A stretch of 36,478 nucleotides of DNA from Bacteroidales bacterium (GTDB lineage Bacteria > Bacteroidota > Bacteroidia > Bacteroidales > UBA3824), in the NCBI GenBank assembly GCA_017651345.1, contig JAGCDD010000470.1:1-36478 (forward strand). The letters run 5' to 3'. The notes under the pieces are model-generated. The model had not been told where the DNA came from and searched no databases. It saw only the letters and a program-made list of their open reading frames with translations. The position numbers and the translations under genes were made by a program. Position 1 is the first letter of the stretch, and each line of letters begins with the position of its first letter. Shown here piece after piece: positions 7,123 to 15,145 of this stretch.

Positions 7123-9543
7123 CTATTTCAATATCCTAAATTCCACTCTTCTATTTGCTGCTCTGCCTTTTTCACTGGCGTTGTCGGCTACGGGTTTGGA
7201 GGCTCCGTATCCAACGGCTGTGATGTTGGCGGTGTTGCAACCTTTGGTTACAAGATAGTTTTTAACCGATTGTGCACGTTGCTCCGAAAGTGATTTGTTG
7301 TGTTGCTCTGAGCCTTGACTATCAGTGTGTCCCGATATTTCGAGGCGTGCCGATGGGTTTGATTTTAAAAATGTGGCAAGACGGTTGAGTTCGGGGAACG
7401 ATTCTGATTTAAGATCGGCTTTGTCTACGTTGAAGAATATGTTGCTCAAAACGATAGATACTTTTCCTGTGAGAATATCATCGATAGAGTGCATTATGAT
7501 ATTGTGTTCTATGTTTTTGCCAGTTAATAATTTAGCGGTGTTGAGGTTGCCACTAACTGGATAATAGCCGGGGTGTTCAACAAAATATCCATAGTTTTTG
7601 CCGCCGGGGAGGGTTATAAAATAATGTCCTGATGTTGGGTCACATTGAAGATTTCCGAGAATTTCGCCCGTTTCAAGATCTTCCCATTTGATAGAAGCGG
7701 GTAGAAATTTGCCCTGAGTATCTTTAACGTTGCCAAAAACCGATGCCACAGCCTTGGGTCGCTTGCCTTCGGGAAGTTCTGCAATGCAAATGTCGCTGCC
7801 GCTGTTGCTAAACTTGGTGAAAAACACCGACTTACCATCAGGCATTAGTGCATAATTATAATCGTTGTCGGATGTGTTGATTTCTTTGCCGATATTTACT
7901 GGTTCGCTCCATTGTGTCCAAGATGTATCGCTAAGACGTTGACTCATAAATACATCCAAACGTCCGAGTCCGTAATGTCCGTCGCTGCTGAAATAGAGGG
8001 TCTTCATATCTGGAGCAAGCATGGGGCTACGTTCGGCAAAAGGTGTGTTGATAACCTTGCCGAGGTTTACAGGCTCGCTCCAAGTGTCGTCGCCCTTTTT
8101 TACGCAGACATAAATATCAGTGTTGCCCGATTGCGAACCGTGAAAAAGTTCTTCGTGGGGATGGTGGCGACCAATATTGCCCACGCGGTCGGAGATGAAG
8201 AAAATTGCATTGCCGTCGGGCGAAAACGATGCGTCGGCATCCCAAGCACTTACCGAGTTGAGTGTTTCCATCTTTTGCATTGCCGACCATCCTTGATATC
8301 GTTTGCGGGCAAAATAGATGTTGGAGTCTTTGTAAATTAGCAACATATTACCGTCGGGACTTACTGCCAAAGGAGCTTCATTACCAAAAGGTGTGTTAAA
8401 TTCGCCCATTTGACGAGGTTTACTCCATGTGCCATCTGTCTGTTTTACTGAAATATACATATCTTCGCCGCCTATGTTGTCGGTGCGACCGTGTCCGCAA
8501 AAATATAGTGTCCGTCCATCAGCTGTAAGCACAGGAGCGTACTCGTCGCCTTCGGTATTAATGCTGTTAGAAAACGATTTAGACGCTGTTTTTGTAGATT
8601 TTTCTTTTAAAATTGCAATTATTTTATCAATGTTGGCTTCGTCGTCTGGAAATTTATCGCGAAACTCATTGATAATATTTGCCGCCTCGTTCCAACGTCC
8701 AAAATCTAAATATTGCGAAATCATTCGTAAAACAGCCACGAATGCCAATGGACGTGGAGCGGCTTGTGCTATATAATCGCGATAAAATCCCTCATATTCA
8801 GGATTATAACGTCCATAAAACATAAGCTTTTCTGACATTTCGGCGGTGCGATAATTTTGCTTATCTTGTTCGGTGTAAAATGGATAATCGGGATATTGCT
8901 TGGCAAAACGGCGCATCTGCATTATTTCGCCCTCGGAATAATACTCTTGGCATAGTGCTTTCCATTGCTCTTCGTATTTTTGCAAAGCAGTGGCAGCGTA
9001 TTCAGATTCGGGATAATCATCGGCAAATTTTTTGTATTCGCGAAAAACTCCTGCGCTGTCTACCTGTTTCCACATTAATTTTCCAAGGTGTTTTTTGGCT
9101 TCGGATACGCAATTGTATGCTCCGTCAAAATTGGCAATAAACCATTCGTAATCTTGTTTTGCATTGGTTTTTATTACTTTGTTGAGTTCGTTTTTGGCAA
9201 TTTCGTTCATTTTTACATTGATAGCCTCGCCGTCAAAACCGTAAACTGTGGAGCAGACTTTTTTGATGTTTGCCGAAGCGCGGGCATAGCGATCGTTGGC
9301 ATTGCGAACCATACGAAAGGCTTTTAGTGTGTTATATCCTTGATATTCAGGTGTGTTGTACAGAATTCCCATTCCATACATGGCGGCAAGTGTTTCGTTT
9401 CCTTTGTCGAGAGCCTTGGTAAAAACTTTGGCGGCATCGTCGTATTTTTGCTTGCTAATGCTTTCAAATCCGGCTTTTAGGCTCTGTGCGTTTGCCGTTG
9501 CCACAAAAAAAGTTGCTAATATTATAAGGTGTGTCTTTTTCAT
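7123..9543 (-). CDS. TPR / PD40 propeller / CRD / OmpA-domain envelope protein, PorE-like
   Basis: 806 residues. A signal peptide (residues 1-19, ending ANAQ) is followed by TPR-like helices (about 20-310). PD40 propeller blades come next (about 325-570; for example EAPLAVSPDGN, DASFSPDGN, RSPMLAPDMK), then a carboxypeptidase regulatory-like domain (about 598-690) and a C-terminal OmpA peptidoglycan-binding domain (about 695-806) with the motif LEISGHTDSQGSEQHNKSLS and a final NRRVEFRILK. This four-domain order is that of PorE of the type IX secretion system, which anchors the secretion machinery to peptidoglycan. PorE of Porphyromonas is described as a lipoprotein; here the signal looks like type I with no lipobox, and Bacteroidetes carry several OmpA/PD40 paralogues, so orthology is unproven. 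It lies upstream of the duplicated CxxCH module in the same direction and diverges from ssb. Confidence 0.8.
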   Translation of the reverse strand: MKKTHLIILATFFVATANAQSLKAGFESISKQKYDDAAKVFTKALDKGNETLAAMYGMGILYNTPEYQGYNTLKAFRMVRNANDRYARASANIKKVCSTVYGFDGEAINVKMNEIAKNELNKVIKTNAKQDYEWFIANFDGAYNCVSEAKKHLGKLMWKQVDSAGVFREYKKFADDYPESEYAATALQKYEEQWKALCQEYYSEGEIMQMRRFAKQYPDYPFYTEQDKQNYRTAEMSEKLMFYGRYNPEYEGFYRDYIAQAAPRPLAFVAVLRMISQYLDFGRWNEAANIINEFRDKFPDDEANIDKIIAILKEKSTKTASKSFSNSINTEGDEYAPVLTADGRTLYFCGHGRTDNIGGEDMYISVKQTDGTWSKPRQMGEFNTPFGNEAPLAVSPDGNMLLIYKDSNIYFARKRYQGWSAMQKMETLNSVSAWDADASFSPDGNAIFFISDRVGNIGRHHPHEELFHGSQSGNTDIYVCVKKGDDTWSEPVNLGKVINTPFAERSPMLAPDMKTLYFSSDGHYGLGRLDVFMSQRLSDTSWTQWSEPVNIGKEINTSDNDYNYALMPDGKSVFFTKFSNSGSDICIAELPEGKRPKAVASVFGNVKDTQGKFLPASIKWEDLETGEILGNLQCDPTSGHYFITLPGGKNYGYFVEHPGYYPVSGNLNTAKLLTGKNIEHNIIMHSIDDILTGKVSIVLSNIFFNVDKADLKSESFPELNRLATFLKSNPSARLEISGHTDSQGSEQHNKSLSEQRAQSVKNYLVTKGCNTANITAVGYGASKPVADNASEKGRAANRRVEFRILK

Positions 9544-9605
9544 TTTTTTGACATTAATAACAGCGGCAATTTATAAATAAGATTTTTTTTTGCCAAACTA
9601 TTTTG

Positions 9606-9613
9606 TAAATTTG
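9606..9613 (+). promoter_or_regulatory. possible -7 promoter box for the ssb operon
   Basis: TAAATTTG matches TAnnTTTG and ends 21 bases before the ssb ATG, which would give a short leader. The nearest TTTG upstream (9589-9592) is only 13 bases away, shorter than usual, so the -33 element is unclear. Confidence 0.4.
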
Positions 9614-9634
9614 CTCTTGAAAAATCAGATAAAC

Positions 9635-10090
9635 ATGACAGGAGTAAACAAGGTTATATTATTAGGAAACCTCGGACAAAAGCCCGAAACACGGTATGTT
9701 AATGCCGAACTTTCGTTTTCGCGGCTTTCGGTGGCTACTACCGAATTATATACCAACCAAAAAGGTGAACCAATCCGTTATACTGAGTGGCATACGGTGA
9801 TTTTGTGGCGTCAAATGAGCCGTTTTGCCGAGCAATATCTTCGTCAGGGCGACACGGTGTATATCGAAGGTCGCCTAAAGTCACGTTTTATTGAACAAGG
9901 AGGAGGCGAACGGCGCAAAGTTACCGAAATTATTGCCGACCGTTGCGACCTTATTGCCCATCACGATGAGCCCAAACAAGAGCCGAAGAATGATAATCAA
10001 GAGCCCGAAACTCCCGGCAGCGGTCTACCAGATTGCGATCTTGAAAACATTCCGCAGAATATTCCTGCTGACGATGGCCTCCCTTTTTAA
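9635..10090 (+). CDS. ssb: single-stranded DNA-binding protein
   Basis: 151 residues starting MTGVNKVILLGNLGQKPE, the usual opening of SSB. I chose this ATG because the upstream in-frame extension from 9590 is untypical and would run through the likely promoter. The OB fold spans about residues 4-107 (conserved TEWHTVILW and GDTVYIEGRL). A polar, proline-rich linker follows, then the acidic tip DDGLPF, the conserved C-terminal peptide that SSB uses to recruit repair and replication partners. It coats single-stranded DNA during replication, recombination and repair. It is first in a run with gldE and gldD, an order known from other Bacteroidetes, where mutY often precedes ssb. Here the upstream neighbour is instead the divergent OmpA-domain gene. 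Confidence 0.95.
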   Translation: MTGVNKVILLGNLGQKPETRYVNAELSFSRLSVATTELYTNQKGEPIRYTEWHTVILWRQMSRFAEQYLRQGDTVYIEGRLKSRFIEQGGGERRKVTEIIADRCDLIAHHDEPKQEPKNDNQEPETPGSGLPDCDLENIPQNIPADDGLPF

Positions 10091-10146
10091 TTTAATTTTT
10101 TATAAAATTGGAAACGCTCGTTATAAATTCAATAATATTTAGGACA

Positions 10147-11427
10147 ATGCCGCGTGAGGCAATAATTCTTGCCGGTGTAATGGTATTGTTGCTCGCAATG
10201 ATAGCGTGGTTGGCAACGTGCCGGTGCGCATTTTCGGGGTTGAGCAAAAGCGCTATTGATAATCTTCTCACCACCGAAACACGAAGCGCACGCAGAGTTT
10301 GCCGTTTGCTTTTGCATAAAAAACAGGTGCTCAGTGCGTTGGCAATAGCTGAATTGTTTTCTTCCCTTATTTTTGCAATGTCGATAATGGCGTTTGTAAA
10401 ATATGCCTCAAACCCAATTAGCGAATATACTGCGTTTATAGATTTTTCACCAGCTCCGTTTTTCCCGACGTTGTGTTTGATTTTAGGTTCGGTATTTATA
10501 GTGGTGATGGTGAGTGAGTTACCATTTCGCATAATGTCCGACAAACGTAAAATCAAGTTTGCCCAAAAGTCAGGATTTTTTATTCCAGCGGTGTGTTTTT
10601 TTATGAAACCTTTTGCTGTTTTATCGTCGATTGGTCACAAAAAATCATCGGATAGTAGCGAAGAAATTTCTAACGCCATTGATGCCTCCTCCAAAAGCGG
10701 TGACGAAAAAGAGATGCTACAAAATATTCTTTCGTTTGGCGACATTGAAGCCAAGGAGATTATGACACCGCGTCTCGACATTGTGGCTGTTGAAAAAAAT
10801 CAAAGTTTCCCACAACTCAAAAAACTTATCGAAGAATCAAATTATTCTCGCATACCCGTTTACGAGGATACTCTTGATAGTATTTTTGGCATTGTTTACG
10901 TTAAAGACCTTATTAAATACATCAACGAAGGCGATAATTTTGATTGGAACATTTTGATTAAGAGTATTACTTTTGTCCCTGAAAATAAGAAAATTAGCGA
11001 AATTCTAAAATATTTTCAGCAAAACAAAAAACACATGGCGGCAGTTACCGACGAGTTTGGCGGCATTAGCGGCTTAATTACAATGCAAGATATTTTAGAA
11101 GAGATTGTTGGCGAAATTACCGACGAGTTTGACGACGACGAGGATTCTACCTACAAAAAAATCGACCGCAATACTTATATCTTTGACGGTAAGACATTTA
11201 TAGCCGATGTGTGCAAAACCATCAATATCGATGATGATTATTTTGACGATATAAAAGGTGATGCCGAATCGCTTGCCGGTGTAATGCTCGAACTCAGAAA
11301 AGAGTTTCCAAATGTAGGCGAAGTGATTGTGTATAAGGATATTAAATTAACAGCTACTGCAGTTTCGCTTCGCCGTATCGAAAAAATCAAGGTTGATATT
11401 TCTGCATTAAAAAAACAAAGTGAATGA
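10147..11427 (+). CDS. gldE: GldE, CNNM/CorC-type CBS-domain membrane protein
   Basis: 426 residues from the ATG at 10147. A TTG 13 codons earlier (10108) is an alternative start, but the ATG places the first membrane helix at the N-terminus. There are about three or four hydrophobic segments before residue 160. Two CBS domains follow (about 195-310; IMTPRLDIV, SRIPVYEDT, MAAVTDEFGGISGLIT) and then a CorC/HlyC transporter-associated domain (about 335-420; AESLAGVMLELRKEFP). The family includes magnesium/cobalt efflux proteins and putative haemolysins. In Flavobacterium johnsoniae, GldE accompanies GldD and, when overexpressed, partly compensates for gldD defects in gliding. Its stop overlaps the gldD start (ATGA), so the two are coupled. 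The name rests on domain order plus the ssb-gldE-gldD context. Confidence 0.88.
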   Translation: MPREAIILAGVMVLLLAMIAWLATCRCAFSGLSKSAIDNLLTTETRSARRVCRLLLHKKQVLSALAIAELFSSLIFAMSIMAFVKYASNPISEYTAFIDFSPAPFFPTLCLILGSVFIVVMVSELPFRIMSDKRKIKFAQKSGFFIPAVCFFMKPFAVLSSIGHKKSSDSSEEISNAIDASSKSGDEKEMLQNILSFGDIEAKEIMTPRLDIVAVEKNQSFPQLKKLIEESNYSRIPVYEDTLDSIFGIVYVKDLIKYINEGDNFDWNILIKSITFVPENKKISEILKYFQQNKKHMAAVTDEFGGISGLITMQDILEEIVGEITDEFDDDEDSTYKKIDRNTYIFDGKTFIADVCKTINIDDDYFDDIKGDAESLAGVMLELRKEFPNVGEVIVYKDIKLTATAVSLRRIEKIKVDISALKKQSE

Positions 11428-12005
11428 AAAAAAGATTATTTATATTAACGGCACTTTTTGCCATGGTGCTTGCGGCTTGTACTTCTACTCTAACTCCCAA
11501 ACCGCGAGAATATTATCGTATTACTTTCCCCGAAAAGCATTATGCACGCATTACAGAGCAGTTGCCATATTCGTTTGAAATGCCGCAATATTGCTCTTTG
11601 GAACAAGAAAATTCGCGTGGTGCCGAAAAGTATTGGACTAATATCGTATTTGATAAGATGGATGCCAAAATTCATCTGAGTTTCAAATATATAAATAACA
11701 ATCTCGACACTCTTATCGATGATTCGCACACGCTTGCCTACAAGCATACAATCAAGGCGGATGCTATTGATAAACAATTTTATGTCAACGACACAACGCA
11801 TGTTTTTGCAATGGTTTACAACATCAAAGGCAATGTGGCAAGTCCTATACAGTTTTTTGCTACCGACAGCGTTAAGTGTTTTTTGCGCGGGTCGCTTTAT
11901 TTCAACGCCACACCAAACAAAGATTCTATTGCTCCTGTGTTAGATTTTGTGTCGAAAGATATTACTAAACTTATCGAAACCCTGCAGTGGGATAATAAAC
12001 ATTAA
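11424..12005 (+). CDS. gldD: gliding motility lipoprotein GldD
   Basis: 193 residues. The signal sequence ends in a lipobox (LAAC, Cys19). Mature residues 25-38 read PKPREYYRITFPEK, the hallmark opening of GldD. GldD is required for gliding motility and normal type IX secretion in Flavobacterium johnsoniae, but homologues occur in many non-gliding Bacteroidetes, so motility should not be inferred from it alone. It is translationally coupled to gldE by a four-base overlap, and the phosphopantetheinyl transferase gene starts three bases after its stop. It probably sits in the cell envelope facing the periplasm; its biochemical role is not known. Confidence 0.9.
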   Translation: MKKRLFILTALFAMVLAACTSTLTPKPREYYRITFPEKHYARITEQLPYSFEMPQYCSLEQENSRGAEKYWTNIVFDKMDAKIHLSFKYINNNLDTLIDDSHTLAYKHTIKADAIDKQFYVNDTTHVFAMVYNIKGNVASPIQFFATDSVKCFLRGSLYFNATPNKDSIAPVLDFVSKDITKLIETLQWDNKH

Positions 12006-12008
12006 CCT

Positions 12009-12650
12009 ATGCCTCTGATTAAAAATAAAATAGTTAACGACGACCTCTATATAGGATTTTGGAAAATTTCTGAAACAAGCGAAGAACTTTTCCAAATGAT
12101 TTTCCCGTATTTAGACGAAACTGAGGTTCAGCAGTTTAAGAATCTTTCGCACGAACGCCGCCGTTGCGAATGGCTTGCAAGTCGTCTGCTTATCTCAAAC
12201 CTTTTGGGAAAATATCAGAAAGTTTACTACAATTCGGCAGGAAAACCTTTTATCGAAGAGGACTTTAATATCAGTATCACACATAGTTACGATATTGCAG
12301 GCGTAATGCTTAGCCGCTGCAAAACAGTAGGTCTCGACGTAGAAAAAATGAATCTCAGAATCTTGAAAGTGGAGAATAAGCTGCTCGAAAAAACTGAGTT
12401 AGACGAATTGCAAGTGCTTGACGACAAGATTCCGAATCTTTATGTTAACTGGTGCGCCAAAGAGGCTATGTACAAAGCGTATAATATCAGCGACTTAGAT
12501 ATCAAAAGCAATTTCCGTCTCGAATATTTCGACTATAAAAAAGATGGCGGCTGTGTTTTTGGTTTTATTACCAAAGGCGATTTTAGACGGCGTCTTTTGA
12601 TGCACTATTTTACTTTCGATGATTATATGGTGGCGTGGTGCGCCGAATAA
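12009..12650 (+). CDS. 4'-phosphopantetheinyl transferase, Sfp type
   Basis: 213 residues. It moves the phosphopantetheine arm of coenzyme A onto a serine of carrier proteins. The family motifs are in order: GKPFI (78-82), NISITHS (87-93), the metal-binding GLDVEK (108-113) and WCAKEAMYK (148-156), with Asp110, Glu112 and Glu152 as the expected Mg ligands. The length fits the Sfp-like group rather than the shorter AcpS. No polyketide or non-ribosomal peptide gene lies nearby, so the likely substrate is the fatty-acid acyl carrier protein. It begins three bases after gldD and belongs to the same operon. Confidence 0.9.
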   Translation: MPLIKNKIVNDDLYIGFWKISETSEELFQMIFPYLDETEVQQFKNLSHERRRCEWLASRLLISNLLGKYQKVYYNSAGKPFIEEDFNISITHSYDIAGVMLSRCKTVGLDVEKMNLRILKVENKLLEKTELDELQVLDDKIPNLYVNWCAKEAMYKAYNISDLDIKSNFRLEYFDYKKDGGCVFGFITKGDFRRRLLMHYFTFDDYMVAWCAE

Positions 12651-12662
12651 AACTAATTGATA

Positions 12663-13373
12663 ATGAGCATTTTTCAAGATTATTTCACCGATGGCAAAAA
12701 ACGAATCGCCATACTTGTTGACCCCGACAAGCATACGCCCGATTCGGCAGTAAGGCTTGCTACTAAAATAGATTCAAGCCGTGCTGATATGATTTTTGTA
12801 GGTGGAAGTCTTGTTTCAAATTCGGTTTACGATATTATAAATGCTATAAAATCAGCCACAAGCAAACCTGTAATTCTTTTTCCGGGGTCTCCGCATCAGG
12901 TTACTTCCAATACCGATGCTATGCTTATGCTAAGCCTTGTTTCGGGCAGAAATCCGCAGTTTTTGATTGGCGATGCAGTTTCTGCCGCTATGACTATCAA
13001 AAAATCTGGAATAGAAACTATATCAACGGCTTACATTCTTATCGACGGCGGCAGATGCACCTCGGTGCAATACGTTAGCAACACCATGCCCATACCTGCC
13101 GACAAGGTTGATATTGCTGTATCTACCGCTGTAGCAGCCACTTTGCTCGGTATGAAAGCCATCTATCTCGAAGCCGGTAGCGGAGCTTTGAATCCCGTTT
13201 CGTCCAAAATTATTTCCGCAGTGAAACAAAATACCGCTGTTCCCTTGATTGTGGGTGGTGGATTGCGTTCGCAATCTGCTATAAAACAAGCCTTTACTGC
13301 TGGAGCTGATATTGTGGTAATAGGTTCGGCGGTAGAAGCTGATGAATGTTTTTTGGAGCAATGCGCTATTTAG
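12663..13373 (+). CDS. geranylgeranylglyceryl-phosphate synthase family protein (PcrB/GGGPS)
   Basis: 236 residues from the ATG at 12663; a TTG two codons earlier is the only in-frame alternative. It is a TIM-barrel prenyltransferase of the PcrB/GGGPS family that joins a polyprenyl diphosphate to glycerol-1-phosphate. Motifs seen are LVDPDK (18-23, the Mg/G1P site), FVGGSLVS (45-52), FPGSPHQV (73-80), the diagnostic YLEAGSGA (168-175) and IVGGGLRS (196-203) for phosphate binding. Enzymes of this type (GGGPS group II) have been characterised from Bacteroidetes such as Flavobacterium and make archaeal-type geranylgeranylglyceryl phosphate, while the Firmicutes PcrB uses heptaprenyl diphosphate. 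Chain length cannot be read from the sequence by eye. It is last in the ssb-gldE-gldD run, 12 bases after the preceding gene, and its 3' end overlaps the convergent gene by eight bases. Confidence 0.88.
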   Translation: MSIFQDYFTDGKKRIAILVDPDKHTPDSAVRLATKIDSSRADMIFVGGSLVSNSVYDIINAIKSATSKPVILFPGSPHQVTSNTDAMLMLSLVSGRNPQFLIGDAVSAAMTIKKSGIETISTAYILIDGGRCTSVQYVSNTMPIPADKVDIAVSTAVAATLLGMKAIYLEAGSGALNPVSSKIISAVKQNTAVPLIVGGGLRSQSAIKQAFTAGADIVVIGSAVEADECFLEQCAI

Positions 13374-15045
13374 AGGCTGCTTGGGTCAGAATATTTTCAA
13401 AGTTGTTAATATCGTCATTACCTATTTTTATATCTATAATTGTTCCTTCTTTGTTGATAATCCAATATGTAGGCCATACTTTGAGGGATATTAGCGATTT
13501 GAATTGCTCTTCTGTCAGGTAGTAAGAGTCGCCGTTCATTTTGGAAATTGTTTTATGATATCTTTCAAACTCAGAGTTTTTACTGTCGGTAATATACACA
13601 AACTCAACACCTTTGCTTTTGAGTTTCAACTCTAACATGTGTATTAGATTATGAGCCCACAAGCATCCACCACAGTGGACATGCCAAAAGTCAACTAATA
13701 CCACCTTGCCTTTGTATCGGTCGAATATTTCGTGATATAATTCGTCGCCGGTTTTGTCGCTTACAGTCATAAATTTGGTGGTAGATGGTGTCTGATTGAT
13801 TTCGTCGCTGAGCCTTTTGGCGTGGCGGTAATAAAATACATCAGAATATTGTTTCAATTGGTCTAATTCTTCGTTGGTTAAACTTCTGTTTAAACATAGG
13901 TTCTCGCAAATATTTTGTGTTTCAATTAGTTCGTGAAGTTTGTTGTCTCCAAAAATCTCTTTGGCTGTGAGATTTGTTTTCTGTTTTTTCCTTAAATATT
14001 CCAATTGTTCGTTGTACTTGGTGTTGAATGCTGCAATTGCCTTATTATTAAGCGGTTTTTCGTTTAAAATATTGGAGATGATTGTAGCCAATGTTGATTG
14101 GTCGTTGGGTTCAATCATTGGTTTGATGTCGGAATAGATTTCAAACTCTTTGAGCAACTGCGATTTGTTGCCATTGTATTGCACTATTTGGTTTTTTATT
14201 ATTTCAAATGTATGACCAAATATATGAGTTGATAGTATTATTGGGTCATCGAATCCGTAATCTTTTAAAATTGAATATGTTGTAAGGTCGTTGTCTAATC
14301 GCCAATTGTCCATATCCAATTGATTTCTAAGTCTTTTACTTGCTGGTCGAGTATTGTCGCCTGCAAGGTTATATATATTATGGATATTAGTCAAATGTGT
14401 TCCAAAATACTGCAAGGCGTAGCAGTTTAATTCTGCTTTGAGAAAATTTTGTGTTTCGGTGGGATATCCTTTTTCCTCTATTTTTTTGTAATATTCTGAA
14501 TATAGATTCTTTACTTCCTCTTTACGTTGGTTGAAAAAAACTGCTGTTTCAGGCATGTCCTTTATTTTATAGTTTTTACGGTGTGGAATATACCACATTT
14601 TGGAAATCATATCATTAAAATCTTTTGATGCAATTGTTTGATTTTCAATACTGTTCGCACCATTGAAACTTACATACTCAAAATTCCACCAATAACTTCT
14701 TTCATGGTTGTGCATACGGTCGGTGTTGATATCCATATACACCGTGTCGGATGCCGACAGCAACGCGTAAGCCTCGCCTTTGCCCGAAAAATCAAAGTTA
14801 ACTACTTGTTTTTCAAGTATTATGGGAACCACCAACTCAAAACTTCCGTCTTGTGCAAGCGTTGTGTTTGCTTTTATGGTAACGCCTGTTACAAAGTCCT
14901 CGTAATATGCTGTTATTGTGGAGATGTTGTCGGGAGTACGGCTGAATTTGCCGATTACTGTGGCTGTGTATTCTCCAAATTTTTGCGCCTGAGCCGCGCT
15001 GAATGTAAAAATAGCGAAAACCGCTGTAAATAAGATGCTTTTCAT
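13366..15045 (-). CDS. exported TlpA-like thioredoxin-fold protein with large N-terminal region
   Basis: 559 residues with a signal peptide (about 1-20, ending AAQAQ). The last 150 residues form a thioredoxin-like domain: VVLVDFWHVHCGGCLWAH carries the redox pair Cys458-x-x-Cys461, and VWPTYWIINKEG holds the cis-proline loop. The TlpA/ResA family usually reads WCGPC; here it is HCGGC. Residues 25-130 look like a beta-sandwich of the kind that precedes TlpA domains in Bacteroidetes, and 130-420 are mostly helical and unassigned. It probably acts in the periplasm as a thiol-disulfide reductase, possibly in cytochrome maturation or stress; the partner is unknown. It is monocistronic by position, convergent and overlapping with the GGGPS gene. 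Confidence 0.8.
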   Translation of the reverse strand: MKSILFTAVFAIFTFSAAQAQKFGEYTATVIGKFSRTPDNISTITAYYEDFVTGVTIKANTTLAQDGSFELVVPIILEKQVVNFDFSGKGEAYALLSASDTVYMDINTDRMHNHERSYWWNFEYVSFNGANSIENQTIASKDFNDMISKMWYIPHRKNYKIKDMPETAVFFNQRKEEVKNLYSEYYKKIEEKGYPTETQNFLKAELNCYALQYFGTHLTNIHNIYNLAGDNTRPASKRLRNQLDMDNWRLDNDLTTYSILKDYGFDDPIILSTHIFGHTFEIIKNQIVQYNGNKSQLLKEFEIYSDIKPMIEPNDQSTLATIISNILNEKPLNNKAIAAFNTKYNEQLEYLRKKQKTNLTAKEIFGDNKLHELIETQNICENLCLNRSLTNEELDQLKQYSDVFYYRHAKRLSDEINQTPSTTKFMTVSDKTGDELYHEIFDRYKGKVVLVDFWHVHCGGCLWAHNLIHMLELKLKSKGVEFVYITDSKNSEFERYHKTISKMNGDSYYLTEEQFKSLISLKVWPTYWIINKEGTIIDIKIGNDDINNFENILTQAASK

Positions 15046-15145
15046 GTTTTTACTATTAGTAATTGTTTATATTTTTCCTAATAGACAACAGTGATTGCAA
15101 AATATTACAGTGATGAATAAAATTTTTTAGAAATTAATTTTAGTC

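Noticed and set aside
10092-10556. Minus-strand open frame of 154 codons opposite gldE
   Set aside because: It is antisense to the start of a well-supported gene in an operon and shows no motifs.
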